Source: Pseudonocardia lacus
GTDB taxonomy: Bacteria; Actinomycetota; Actinomycetes; Mycobacteriales; Pseudonocardiaceae
Assembly (NCBI RefSeq): GCF_018531445.1
Contig: NZ_JAHDTH010000039.1
Span: 1 to 46,162 of the forward strand
DNA length: 46,162 nucleotides
Reading direction: 5' to 3'
This document shows, one piece after another, positions 8,659 to 15,040 of this stretch; positions within the stretch are counted from its first letter, which is position 1, and each line of letters opens with the position of its first letter. The position numbers and the translations under genes were made by a program. The notes beneath the pieces were generated by a model. The model did no database searches, was not told the DNA's origin, and worked only from the letters and a program-made list of their open reading frames with translations.

Positions 8659-9048
8659 TCAGCCCGCGAGCACCGGCGTGGTCTGGGCGAGCGCGATCCG
8701 CCAGCCGTCGGCCGAGCGCACCGCCGTGTAGGTGATCTGGCCGGTCGACGGGACGGCGTCGACGGCCGCGCCGGGCTCGTCCGAGACGTGCTTGCGCGCG
8801 CTGACCAGCGCCACGTCGGGTCGGGGGAAGCGCACGTCCAGAACCTCGATGCGGGTGAGCACCTCGGCCAGCGGGGTGTCCAGCGCGGACGCCATGGCGC
8901 GGCGCAGCGCGTCGCGGCCCAGGACCCGGCGGCCGGCGAGGTTGACGACCACGGCGTCGGGGTGGTGGAGCGCGACGAACCGGTCGACGTCGCTCTGGTA
9001 CCGGTCGGCCGCGGCGATGAGCTCCCGCACGGTGTCCTCGTCGGTCAT
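8659..9048 (-). CDS. SgcJ/EcaC-like NTF2-fold (SnoaL-type) protein
   Basis: A 129-residue protein with the NTF2/SnoaL cone-fold pattern: TVRELIAAADRYQSDVDRF helix, ALHHPDAVVVNLAGRRVLG, and a long C-terminal strand ITYTAVRSADGWRIALAQTTPV. Families named SgcJ/EcaC and SnoaL carry out isomerisation, cyclisation or ligand binding in a deep pocket. The GAGGGAG ribosome site six bases away selects the ATG at 9048 over an in-frame GTG at 9054. It is divergent from a TetR gene across a pair of matching palindromes, so it is the most likely target of that repressor. The enzymatic role is unknown. Confidence 0.8.
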   Translation of the reverse strand: MTDEDTVRELIAAADRYQSDVDRFVALHHPDAVVVNLAGRRVLGRDALRRAMASALDTPLAEVLTRIEVLDVRFPRPDVALVSARKHVSDEPGAAVDAVPSTGQITYTAVRSADGWRIALAQTTPVLAG

Positions 9049-9070
9049 GTCCACTCCCTCGTCAGTTTGC

Positions 9071-9117
9071 GGAGCGAAACGCTCCGTTTACAACCGTAGA
9101 CCGGAGCGGAACGCTCC
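9071..9117. promoter_or_regulatory. Tandem TetR operator (two copies of a 15-bp palindrome)
   Basis: GGAGCGAAACGCTCC at 9071-9085 and GGAGCGGAACGCTCC at 9103-9117 are the same 6-3-6 palindrome with one base changed in the spacer. Their centres are 32 bp apart, about three helical turns. They lie between the SnoaL-like gene and the TetR gene, the standard place for an autoregulating TetR operator. A TATGCT -10 for the TetR gene is at 9128-9133, six bases before its GTG. Confidence 0.8.
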
Positions 9118-9139
9118 GCAAGGGCCCTATGCTGCTCCG

Positions 9140-9796
9140 GTGACCGAGCCCCGCAGGGCCCCGCGGCAGGCGGAGGCCGAGGCCAACGACCGCGCGCTGC
9201 TCGCCGCGGCCCGCGAGGTGGTCGCCGTCGACGGCGCCCGCGCGTCGGTCGCCGCGATCGCCGCCCGCGCGGGCGTCGGCATCGGCAGCCTCTACCGGCG
9301 CTACCGGACCAAGCAGGAGCTGTTCCAGCGGCTGGTCTCGCTCACGCTCGACCGCTGGATCGACGCCGCGGAGCAGGGGTTGGCGCACGCCGATCCCTGG
9401 GAGGGCCTGGCGCACTACCTGCTGGCCGGGTTCGACATCGGCCAGGGCTCGCTGGGGTCCGTCGCCGGGACGATCGAGCTCACCGAGGAGATCGCGGACA
9501 AGAACCGGCGGGCGGACGAGGCCGTCGACGCGCTGGTGGCCCGGGCCCGGGCAGCCGGGGTCCTGCGCCCCGACGTGACGACGACCGACCTGCACCTGCT
9601 CGTGGAGCAGCTGGGCAAGTCGCCCATGATCGACCAGTTGCGGCAGCAGGGCCGCACGGACCTCGTGCCCGCCGCGGTGAACGCGCGGACCAGGATCACC
9701 GCGATCGCGCTCGACGGGTTGCGCGCACCCGCTCCGCACCCGCTGCCCGGCGAACCCCCGGCCCCTGAGCTGCTGTCCGGCCGCTGGGAGACCTGA
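9140..9796 (+). CDS. TetR-family transcriptional regulator
   Basis: A 218-residue TetR. The HTH is at residues 18-64: ALLAAAREVVAVDGARASVA, then AIAARAGVGIGSLYRRYRTK, the canonical recognition helix. The C-terminal ligand domain resembles TetR_C_33-like proteins found beside SnoaL genes, with QGSLGSVAGTIELTEEIADK. The GTG at 9140 is six bases after a TATGCT -10, which suggests a leaderless message; longer in-frame readings run back through the operator and are rejected. It most likely represses itself and the divergent SnoaL-like gene through the two palindromes between them (inference from position). Confidence 0.88.
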   Translation: MTEPRRAPRQAEAEANDRALLAAAREVVAVDGARASVAAIAARAGVGIGSLYRRYRTKQELFQRLVSLTLDRWIDAAEQGLAHADPWEGLAHYLLAGFDIGQGSLGSVAGTIELTEEIADKNRRADEAVDALVARARAAGVLRPDVTTTDLHLLVEQLGKSPMIDQLRQQGRTDLVPAAVNARTRITAIALDGLRAPAPHPLPGEPPAPELLSGRWET

Positions 9797-9874
9797 CCGC
9801 GGACGGGCTGTCGAGATCGGCCCGGTGGCACCGTCCCCGCAGCGACGCGACCGTACGACACCGAGGAGACCGAT

Positions 9875-10315
9875 ATGGCGCTCAAGCGGATGGACAACGT
9901 CCTCATCGTCGTCGAGGACATCGACGCGGTGATCGGGTTCTTCGTCGAGCTCGGCATGGAGCTGGAGGGCAAGGGGCCGGTCGAGGGGAAGTGGGTGGAG
10001 CGCGTCATCGGGATCGACGACGTCCGCCAGGACGTGGCGATGCTGCGGACCCCGGACGGCTCGGGCCGGGTCGAGCTGGTGGTGTTCCACCAGCCGGCGG
10101 CGGTCCGCGGCGCGCCCGTGGACGCGCCGGCGAACACGCTCGGCATCCGGCGCATCATGTTCGCCGTCGACGACATCGACGACGTCGTCGCCCGCCTGCG
10201 CGCTCACGGCGGCGAGCTCGTCGGCAGCGTGGAGCGGTACGGCGACGTGTACCGGCTCTGCTACGTCCGCGGCCCGGAGGGCATCGTCGTCGGGCTGGCC
10301 GAGGAGCTCGGCTGA
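9875..10315 (+). CDS. VOC-family protein (glyoxalase-like)
   Basis: A 146-residue VOC protein beginning MALKRMDNVLIVVEDIDAV and closing YVRGPEGIVVGLAEELG. The second module starts RRIMFAVDDIDDVVARLRAHG. The acid in the final GPEGIVVGLAEE matches the metal-ligand Glu of many glyoxalase-fold enzymes. The ATG has a GAGGAG site at normal distance. It lies 78 bp after the TetR gene in the same direction, so it may be in the same regulon. The substrate is unknown. Confidence 0.85.
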   Translation: MALKRMDNVLIVVEDIDAVIGFFVELGMELEGKGPVEGKWVERVIGIDDVRQDVAMLRTPDGSGRVELVVFHQPAAVRGAPVDAPANTLGIRRIMFAVDDIDDVVARLRAHGGELVGSVERYGDVYRLCYVRGPEGIVVGLAEELG

Positions 10316-10317
10316 GG

Positions 10318-10380
10318 CTTTGCCGATGCGGCAAGGATCCTCGCCGATCTGCTCCGGCCGGCGGGACACTCCGGCCGGAG
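10318..10380 (+). other. Two consecutive hairpins after the VOC gene
   Basis: The first stem is CTTTGCCG-ATG-CGGCAAGG (10318-10336, one G-U pair), three bases after the VOC stop; it could act as a terminator stem but has no T run. The second is CTCCGGCCGG-N9-CCGGCCGGAG (10352-10380), perfect over 10 bp. Its right arm contains the GGAG that serves as ribosome site for the small ORF at 10391. Confidence 0.6.
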
Positions 10381-10390
10381 GTGGTTGCGG

Positions 10391-10525
10391 ATGTCGATCG
10401 AACCGGACTACGAGACCGACCGCGGGCCGTTCGCCGTCGACCAGGAGGCCGCGCTGTGCCGGCAGGTCATGGGAGGGCGAGCGCACGGCCTCGACACCCT
10501 CGTCGAGGTGGACGGCTATCGCTGA
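10391..10525 (+). CDS. Hypothetical 44-residue small protein
   Basis: A short ORF starting ATGTCGATCGAACCG. It is preceded by GGAGGT ending eight bases upstream, which is the main reason to list it. The product begins MSIEPDYETDRGPFAVDQEA and ends EVDGYR; it is acidic, has one Cys, no membrane segment and no family I recognise. The ribosome site lies in the right arm of a perfect 10-bp stem (10352-10380). The bases after the stop keep codon-like bias in another frame, so it may equally be the remnant of a frameshifted longer gene. It is followed by the 3' end of the convergent glycosyltransferase, 48 bp away. Confidence 0.35.
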   Translation: MSIEPDYETDRGPFAVDQEAALCRQVMGGRAHGLDTLVEVDGYR

Positions 10526-10573
10526 GGCGCTCGTCGGTGACCTGGCCGCGCGGATGGGGGGCGACCGGCCGGA

Positions 10574-11755
10574 TCAGCCCGCGGCCCGGTTGACCAGTTC
10601 CCGAAGCGGCCGGGTCCCGTCCTCGGTGCGGAGCGCCTCGGCGACGGCCGCCGCGCCGCTGCGCAGGTGCTGGGCGGTGCGCGCGGTGTCGATCGCGGCG
10701 GCGAGCGCGTCGGGGCGCAGGCCCTTCGCGGGGAGCGGGGCCGTGCCGGCGCCGAGCGCGGCCAGCCTGCGGCCCCAGAACGGCTGGTCGGTGTGCACCG
10801 GCACGGGCACCGAGGGCACGCCGGCCCGCAGGGCCGCGGCGGTGGTTCCGGCGCCGGCGCTGTGGACGACCGCGGCGGCGCGGGGGAGCAGCAGGTGGTG
10901 CGGTGCCTCGCCGATGCGCAGCACGTCCGGCCCGTCGAGGGGTACCTCGTCCATGCCCTGGACGACGGCGCGCACCCCGCTGCGCAGCAGCGCCGCCGCC
11001 ACCACGTCCTGACCGGCGGGGATGCTGCCGAGCGCGACGACGACGGGCGCCGGGCCGGCGTCCAGGAACGCCTCCAGCTCGGCATCGAGCCCGCCGGCGT
11101 CCGGGCCCCACCAGTACCCGTCAAGGGTGAGGTCGGCGGGCCAGTCCGCGGGCCGTGGGAGCACGGCGGGGCTGATCCCGTGGTGCACCGGCAGCCCCGC
11201 GTCCCGGCGCCGCCGCCGGCCCGCCGCGCGGCTCTCCGGCGGCAGCCCCAGCTCGGCGCGCACGCGCGCGCAGGCGGGGTCGTACGGGGTGGGCACCCGG
11301 GCGGCGATCCGCCCGGCGATCCGGTTGCCCACGCGGCCGAGGTCGCGACCCGCGAAGATCATCGGCGGGTGGTCGGCGCTGGGCTCGGAGGGTTGCAGCA
11401 GCGCCTCGACGGAGGGGACGCCGAGCGCCTCGGCGATGTCGTGGCCGTACGGGGAGATGGCGTTGGTCAGCACGATCCCGGCGCCGGGGGCCGCGGCCAG
11501 CGCGGCGGTGGCAGCCCGGTCCATGTAGGTGCGGAGCACGGCGAGGTAGCCGCGCACGCCCCCGGGTGCGCCCGCCGGCGGGGTCAGCGGCGCGTCGATG
11601 GGGGCGTGGGTGCAGCCGGCCGCGGTGACGAGGTGCTCGTACTCCGCGTTCGCCACGATCGTCACCTCGTGGCCGTCGGCGCGGAACGCCGTGGCGAGAC
11701 CGGTCGCGGGGACGACGTCGCCGCGCGTGCCGGGAGCCAGGACGAGGACCTTCAT
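10574..11755 (-). CDS. GT1-type (UGT/YjiC-like) glycosyltransferase
   Basis: A 393-residue GT-B enzyme of the kind that glycosylates natural products (EryCIII/flavonoid UGT group). The N-terminal Rossmann half starts MKVLVLAPGTRGDVVPATGLA, with a catalytic-type GDV/H region and GHEVTIVANAEYEHLV. The donor-binding half holds PVVVALGSIPAG and the signature VVHSAGAGTTAAALRAGVP followed by PVHTDQPFWGRRLAALGAG. In classic members this signature begins VHHGG; here His-Ser-Ala-Gly replaces it. The acceptor is not predictable. It is divergent from a TetR regulator across repeated GTTCGC half-sites and is probably repressed by it, as expected for a drug-inactivating enzyme (inference). Confidence 0.87.
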   Translation of the reverse strand: MKVLVLAPGTRGDVVPATGLATAFRADGHEVTIVANAEYEHLVTAAGCTHAPIDAPLTPPAGAPGGVRGYLAVLRTYMDRAATAALAAAPGAGIVLTNAISPYGHDIAEALGVPSVEALLQPSEPSADHPPMIFAGRDLGRVGNRIAGRIAARVPTPYDPACARVRAELGLPPESRAAGRRRRRDAGLPVHHGISPAVLPRPADWPADLTLDGYWWGPDAGGLDAELEAFLDAGPAPVVVALGSIPAGQDVVAAALLRSGVRAVVQGMDEVPLDGPDVLRIGEAPHHLLLPRAAAVVHSAGAGTTAAALRAGVPSVPVPVHTDQPFWGRRLAALGAGTAPLPAKGLRPDALAAAIDTARTAQHLRSGAAAVAEALRTEDGTRPLRELVNRAAG

Positions 11756-11782
11756 GTTCCACCCACCTTATTCGCATCCACT

Positions 11783-11833
11783 GTTCGCGAACGTTGAACT
11801 CGAAGGTACGGAACGGATACGCTGTTCGCAAAC
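11783..11833. promoter_or_regulatory. Probable TetR operators between glycosyltransferase and TetR genes
   Basis: GTTCGCGAAC (11783-11792) is a perfect 10-bp palindrome; GTTCGCAAAC (11824-11833) is a near copy, 41 bp away centre to centre. A weaker ATTCGCAT lies at about 11770. All sit in the 90-bp divergent intergenic region, the second just before the TetR ribosome site. Binding by the adjacent TetR is inferred. Confidence 0.6.
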
Positions 11834-11845
11834 GCGGGAGGGTGG

Positions 11846-12508
11846 ATGGCGTCGGACGAGCTGATCTGGATGCGGCCCGAGCGGGCGGGCGTCGGGCGGC
11901 CCGCGGGGCGCAGCCGGGCCGAGATCACCCAGGCCGCCGTGCGGGTGGCCGACCGCGACGGGCTCGCCGGGGTCTCGATGCGGCACGTCGCCGCCGAGCT
12001 GGGCACCGGCGCCGGCTCGCTCTACCGCTACGTCGACACCCGCGAGGACCTGCTCGACCTCATGGCCGACCACGTCGCCGGGGAGTACCGGCTGGACCCC
12101 CCGACCGGCTCCTGGCTCGACGACCTCGTCGACGTCGGCCTGCAGGCCCGCGAGATCTACCGCCGCCACCCGTGGCTGCCGGAACTGGTCCTCACCCGGC
12201 CGGTCGCCGGCCCGAACGGGATCGACCTGGCCGAGCACGTACTGGCCGTGCTCGCCGACCACCCCGCGCCCGACGGCGACAAGCTGGTCGCGCTGGCGAT
12301 GCTCAACGCCGTGGTCGCGGCGAACGCGCAGTCCGAGGCCTCCCCGGTCGACGTGCTGCGCGGCGCCCGGTACCTCGCCCACGTCGTCGCCCGGGGCGGG
12401 CACCCCCACCTGGCCGCGATCGAGCTCACCCCCGACGACGGCGATCCGCTGCCGACCGCGCTGCGCCGGATCCTGGGCGGCCTGCTCCCGGTCAGTCCGA
12501 CGTCTTGA
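11846..12508 (+). CDS. TetR-family transcriptional regulator
   Basis: A 220-residue TetR. The HTH is preceded by a 22-residue Arg-rich lead (MRPERAGVGRPAGRSRA) and reads AEITQAAVRVADRDGLAGVS then HVAAELGTGAGSLYRYVDTR. The C-terminal half is the TetR/ActII-type tetracyclin-repressor-like domain (YLAHVVARGGHPHLAAIE), common for drug-sensing repressors. The ATG has a GGGAGGG site three to four bases upstream. It is divergent from the GT1 glycosyltransferase and likely represses it. Its last 17 bp overlap the 3' end of the convergent Lrp gene. Confidence 0.88.
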   Translation: MASDELIWMRPERAGVGRPAGRSRAEITQAAVRVADRDGLAGVSMRHVAAELGTGAGSLYRYVDTREDLLDLMADHVAGEYRLDPPTGSWLDDLVDVGLQAREIYRRHPWLPELVLTRPVAGPNGIDLAEHVLAVLADHPAPDGDKLVALAMLNAVVAANAQSEASPVDVLRGARYLAHVVARGGHPHLAAIELTPDDGDPLPTALRRILGGLLPVSPTS

Positions 12509-12947
12509 TCCGCTTCATCGTCTGGTGCGACACCACCCGAGAGACGGCCGGCAGCCCCAGCAGCTTCATGTGGTGCGCCTCGTAGGCGGCCGGGTCGGCC
12601 ACCAGCACGCGCAGGAAGTAGTCGGGCGTGCCGAAGCACCGGCGGAACTCGACGACCTCGTCGAACGCGGCGACGGCGGCCTCGAAGTCCAGCAGGGTGT
12701 CGCGGTCGGTCATCCGGATCTCCACCGAGACCACCACCTCGAACCCCCGCCCGACCGCCTCCGGGTCGAGCACCGCCCGGTACCCGGTGATGACGCCCTC
12801 GTCCTCGAGCCGCTTGACCCGGCGCAGGCACGGCGGTGGGGTGAGGCCGACCCGGCGGGCCAGCTCGACGTTGCTCAGCCGGCCATCGCGTTCGAGGTGG
12901 AACAAGATGTCGCGATCGATGCGATCGAGTGCCCGAGGATTGCGCAT
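12492..12947 (-). CDS. Lrp/AsnC-family regulator (AzlB-like)
   Basis: A 151-residue Lrp/AsnC protein: ALDRIDRDILFHLERDGRLS followed by the recognition helix VELARRVGLTPPPCLRRVKR, then an AsnC/RAM domain with the VEIRMTDRDTLLDFEAAVAA and YFLRVLVADPAAYEAHH pattern. The frame is open further upstream, but the ATG at 12947 gives the family N-terminus and leaves the divergent promoter free. Its neighbour azlCD encodes branched-chain amino acid export; in Bacillus subtilis the Lrp-like AzlB represses the azl operon, so the same logic is likely here. Leucine-type amino acids are the expected effectors (inference). Confidence 0.88.
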   Translation of the reverse strand: MRNPRALDRIDRDILFHLERDGRLSNVELARRVGLTPPPCLRRVKRLEDEGVITGYRAVLDPEAVGRGFEVVVSVEIRMTDRDTLLDFEAAVAAFDEVVEFRRCFGTPDYFLRVLVADPAAYEAHHMKLLGLPAVSRVVSHQTMKRIKTSD

Positions 12948-12950
12948 CGC

Positions 12951-13003
12951 CGGATGATATCGAAATGATCCGCAACCATATGTCGAGTGGATCGACATAA
13001 AAT
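12951..13003. promoter_or_regulatory. Lrp-type operators and leaderless azlC promoter
   Basis: TATGTCGA-N5-TCGACATA (12979-12999) is a perfect 8-bp-arm inverted repeat. It ends on a TAAAAT -10 (12998-13003) that lies six bases before the GTG of azlC, so azlC transcripts probably have no leader and binding here would block the promoter. A second, weaker dyad CGGAT-N12-ATCCG lies at 12951-12972, next to the regulator start. Confidence 0.65.
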
Positions 13004-13009
13004 TTCTCC

Positions 13010-13684
13010 GTGCATGACGTCCGAGCGGCCGCGCGCGACTCGCTGGCGGTGGGGGTCGCCGCCGCGGCCATGGGAGTGGCGTTCGGGGTGCTCGTCGGGC
13101 AGTCCGGGCTGGCCTGGTGGTGGGCCACGGTCTTCGCCTCGGTGATCTTCGCCGGCTCGCTGGAGTTCGTGCTCCTCGGCCTGGTGACGGCGCTCGCCCC
13201 GCTCGGGCAGATCGCGGCGGCCGCCCTCGTGGTCAACTCCCGGCACGTCTTCTACGCGCTGTCCTTCCCGCTGCACCGCGTCCGGGGCCCGCTGGCCAAG
13301 GCCTACAGCACCTTCGCCCTCACCGACGAGGCCTACGCGCTGACCGCGACACCGGCCGCCCGGGGCTGGAGCCGCCGGCGGATCCTGGCCGTGCAGGCCT
13401 TCGTGCAGCTGTACTGGGTCGGCAGCGTGACGCTCGGCGCGCTGGGCGGAGTGCTGGTGCCGGCCGGCGTCGTCGGGCTCGACTTCGCGGTCACGGCGCT
13501 GTTCGTCGTGCTGGGGATCGACGCGTTCCGGGCGCGTCGGGACGTCCCGAACGCGCTCGTCGCGGTCGGCTGCGCCGTCCTCGGGGTCGTGCTGGCCGAT
13601 GCCCGGTCGATGCTCGCCGGCATGGGCCTGTTCACCGCGTACCTGCTGGTGCGCCACGCGGTCGCGGGTGGTCGGCGTGCCTGA
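13010..13684 (+). CDS. azlC: AzlC family branched-chain amino acid exporter subunit
   Basis: A 224-residue inner-membrane protein of the AzlC family. It opens AARDSLAVGVAAAAMGVAFGV and has the conserved FAGSLEFVLLGLVTALAP and VVNSRHVFYALSFPLHR segments, plus about six to seven more hydrophobic helices. AzlC and the small AzlD together form the LIV-E exporter for branched-chain amino acids and analogues. The start is a GTG just after a TAAAAT -10, with no room for a ribosome site. azlD follows with an 8-bp overlap, so the pair is translationally coupled. The divergent Lrp/AsnC gene is the likely regulator. Confidence 0.9.
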   Translation: MHDVRAAARDSLAVGVAAAAMGVAFGVLVGQSGLAWWWATVFASVIFAGSLEFVLLGLVTALAPLGQIAAAALVVNSRHVFYALSFPLHRVRGPLAKAYSTFALTDEAYALTATPAARGWSRRRILAVQAFVQLYWVGSVTLGALGGVLVPAGVVGLDFAVTALFVVLGIDAFRARRDVPNALVAVGCAVLGVVLADARSMLAGMGLFTAYLLVRHAVAGGRRA

Positions 13685-14006
13685 GCCCGGCTACCTGCTC
13701 GCCGCGGTGGCGGTGAGCGCGGCGATCACCTGGACCCTGCGCGCGCTGCCGTTCGCGCTGCTGGCGCCGCTGCGCCGCAGCCCGCTGGTCGCGCACCTCG
13801 GCGCGACGACGCCGGTGGGGGTGATGGCGGTGCTCGTCGCCCACACCCTGCGCGACGTGCCGCTGACCGCGCCGTCGTACGGCGTGCCGACGGCGGTCGC
13901 GCTGGCCGTCACGGTCGGGCTGCACCTGTGGCGGCGCGACATCGTGCTCAGCATCGTCGCCGGCACCGCGGTGCACGTCGTCCTGCTCAGCGGCGTCGCG
14001 GGCTGA
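13677..14006 (+). CDS. azlD: AzlD-type branched-chain amino acid exporter subunit
   Basis: A roughly 109-residue protein with three to four membrane helices and the AzlD pattern: YLLAAVAVSAAITWTLRALP at the start, then GATTPVGVMAVLVAHTLRDV, and a C-terminal HVVLLSGVAG. It is the small partner of AzlC in the LIV-E exporter. Two in-frame GTGs (13668, 13677) are possible; the second has GGGTGG at good distance and overlaps the azlC stop by eight bases. A strong hairpin follows at 14020. Confidence 0.85.
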   Translation: MPEPGYLLAAVAVSAAITWTLRALPFALLAPLRRSPLVAHLGATTPVGVMAVLVAHTLRDVPLTAPSYGVPTAVALAVTVGLHLWRRDIVLSIVAGTAVHVVLLSGVAG

Positions 14007-14019
14007 CGGGCCTCGGCCC

Positions 14020-14048
14020 GGCACCGGGGTCCGGTCCGGTCCGGTGCC
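14020..14048. terminator. Bidirectional terminator-like hairpin
   Basis: GGCACCGG-N13-CCGGTGCC lies 13 bases after the azlD stop, between convergent azlD and the DUF805 gene. The loop consists of GGTCC repeats. It has no T run, as is common in high-GC actinomycetes. Confidence 0.6.
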
Positions 14049-14126
14049 CGGCCTCGGCGAGGACGGAGCCGTCGACGTGGTCGACCAGCAGCCCGGCGGT
14101 GCCAGCCCGGTCGGCTCCGCCGGCCG

Positions 14127-14786
14127 TCAGTACCGCTGGCCGCCGGAGGCGCCACCCTGCTGCGGCCAGCCGCCCTGCTGCGGGTACTGCTGCGGGTATC
14201 CGCCCTGCTGGGGGTATCCGCCCTGCTGGGGGTATCCGCCCGGCTGCGGGTATCCGCCGCTCTGCGGGTAGCCGCCCGGCTGGGGGTACCCGCCCTGCTG
14301 CGGGTAGCCGCTCTGCTGCGGGTAACCGGGCTGCGGGTAGCCCGCGGGCTGCGGGTAGCCACCCTGCTGGCCGTAGGCGCCCTGGGCGACCGGGAAGCCC
14401 GGGTCCGGGCCGTACTCGGCCTTCGGGTCGGGCCCGTACTGGTTGGGCCCGCGGGTGCCCTCCTGCGCGGCGAGCACGATCAGGATGATGCCCCCGACCG
14501 CCGGGATGAACGAGACCAGCAGGAACAGCCCGGACTTGTCGATGTCGTGCATCCGGCGCACGGCGACCGCGAGGCTCGGCACGATGATCGCCAGGCCGTA
14601 GAGGCCCAGCAGGACCGCGCCGATGATGAACCCGGCGTTCCCGATGATGCTGCCGAGCAGCGTCGTGACGAGGCCGAACGCGAAGCACACGCAGGCGTGG
14701 ATCAGGACGAACATCCAGTACTCCTGCCGGCGTGCCCGCCCGCTGAAATCGGCGTACTGCCGGAGCACCTTCACGTACCAGTTCAC
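14127..14786 (-). CDS. DUF805 membrane protein with GGYPQ-repeat tail
   Basis: A 219-residue protein. Residues 1-108 are a typical DUF805 domain: [20 protein letters not shown], an aromatic [17 protein letters not shown] first helix, then [20 protein letters not shown]. It has about four membrane helices. The C-terminal half is a low-complexity tail with over a dozen GGYPQ(Q/P) units, rich in Gly, Tyr, Pro and Gln, ending GASGGQRY. Such tails are usually cytoplasmic, disordered and sticky, and they favour interaction or condensation. Tail length is likely to vary between strains because the DNA repeats in units of about 15-18 bp. Function of DUF805 is unknown. The GC-poor stretch upstream (about 14860-14930) probably holds its promoter. 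Confidence 0.85.
   Translation of the reverse strand: MNWYVKVLRQYADFSGRARRQEYWMFVLIHACVCFAFGLVTTLLGSIIGNAGFIIGAVLLGLYGLAIIVPSLAVAVRRMHDIDKSGLFLLVSFIPAVGGIILIVLAAQEGTRGPNQYGPDPKAEYGPDPGFPVAQGAYGQQGGYPQPAGYPQPGYPQQSGYPQQGGYPQPGGYPQSGGYPQPGGYPQQGGYPQQGGYPQQYPQQGGWPQQGGASGGQRY
14157..14385. repeat. Imperfect 15-18 bp tandem repeats encoding GGYPQ units
   Basis: On the + strand the units read CCGCCCTGCTGCGGGTAT and variants, repeated more than ten times. They encode the GGYPQ(Q/P) tail of the DUF805 protein on the minus strand and keep the reading frame throughout. Confidence 0.85.
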
Positions 14787-15040
14787 TGAACCCCCTCGAC
14801 GCGATCGCCCGCGACGTCCTCATCGGCCGTGAGCATCTTGAACAGGAGATCGTGCCTGGTCGCGCGGGTGTGACAGATATTTCCGAGATGCGCGCAATTT
14901 CGAGTGGAATGTCCGTTTTTCCGGCGATTCTGGCCGGAGTACGCCACCGGACGCCGGAGAACCGGGCCGCGCACCGCACCCGGATCGCTACTCTCGGTCG
15001 CGGGCGGCTCCACGGGACGATCCGCCAGGTCGGCCGGGCG

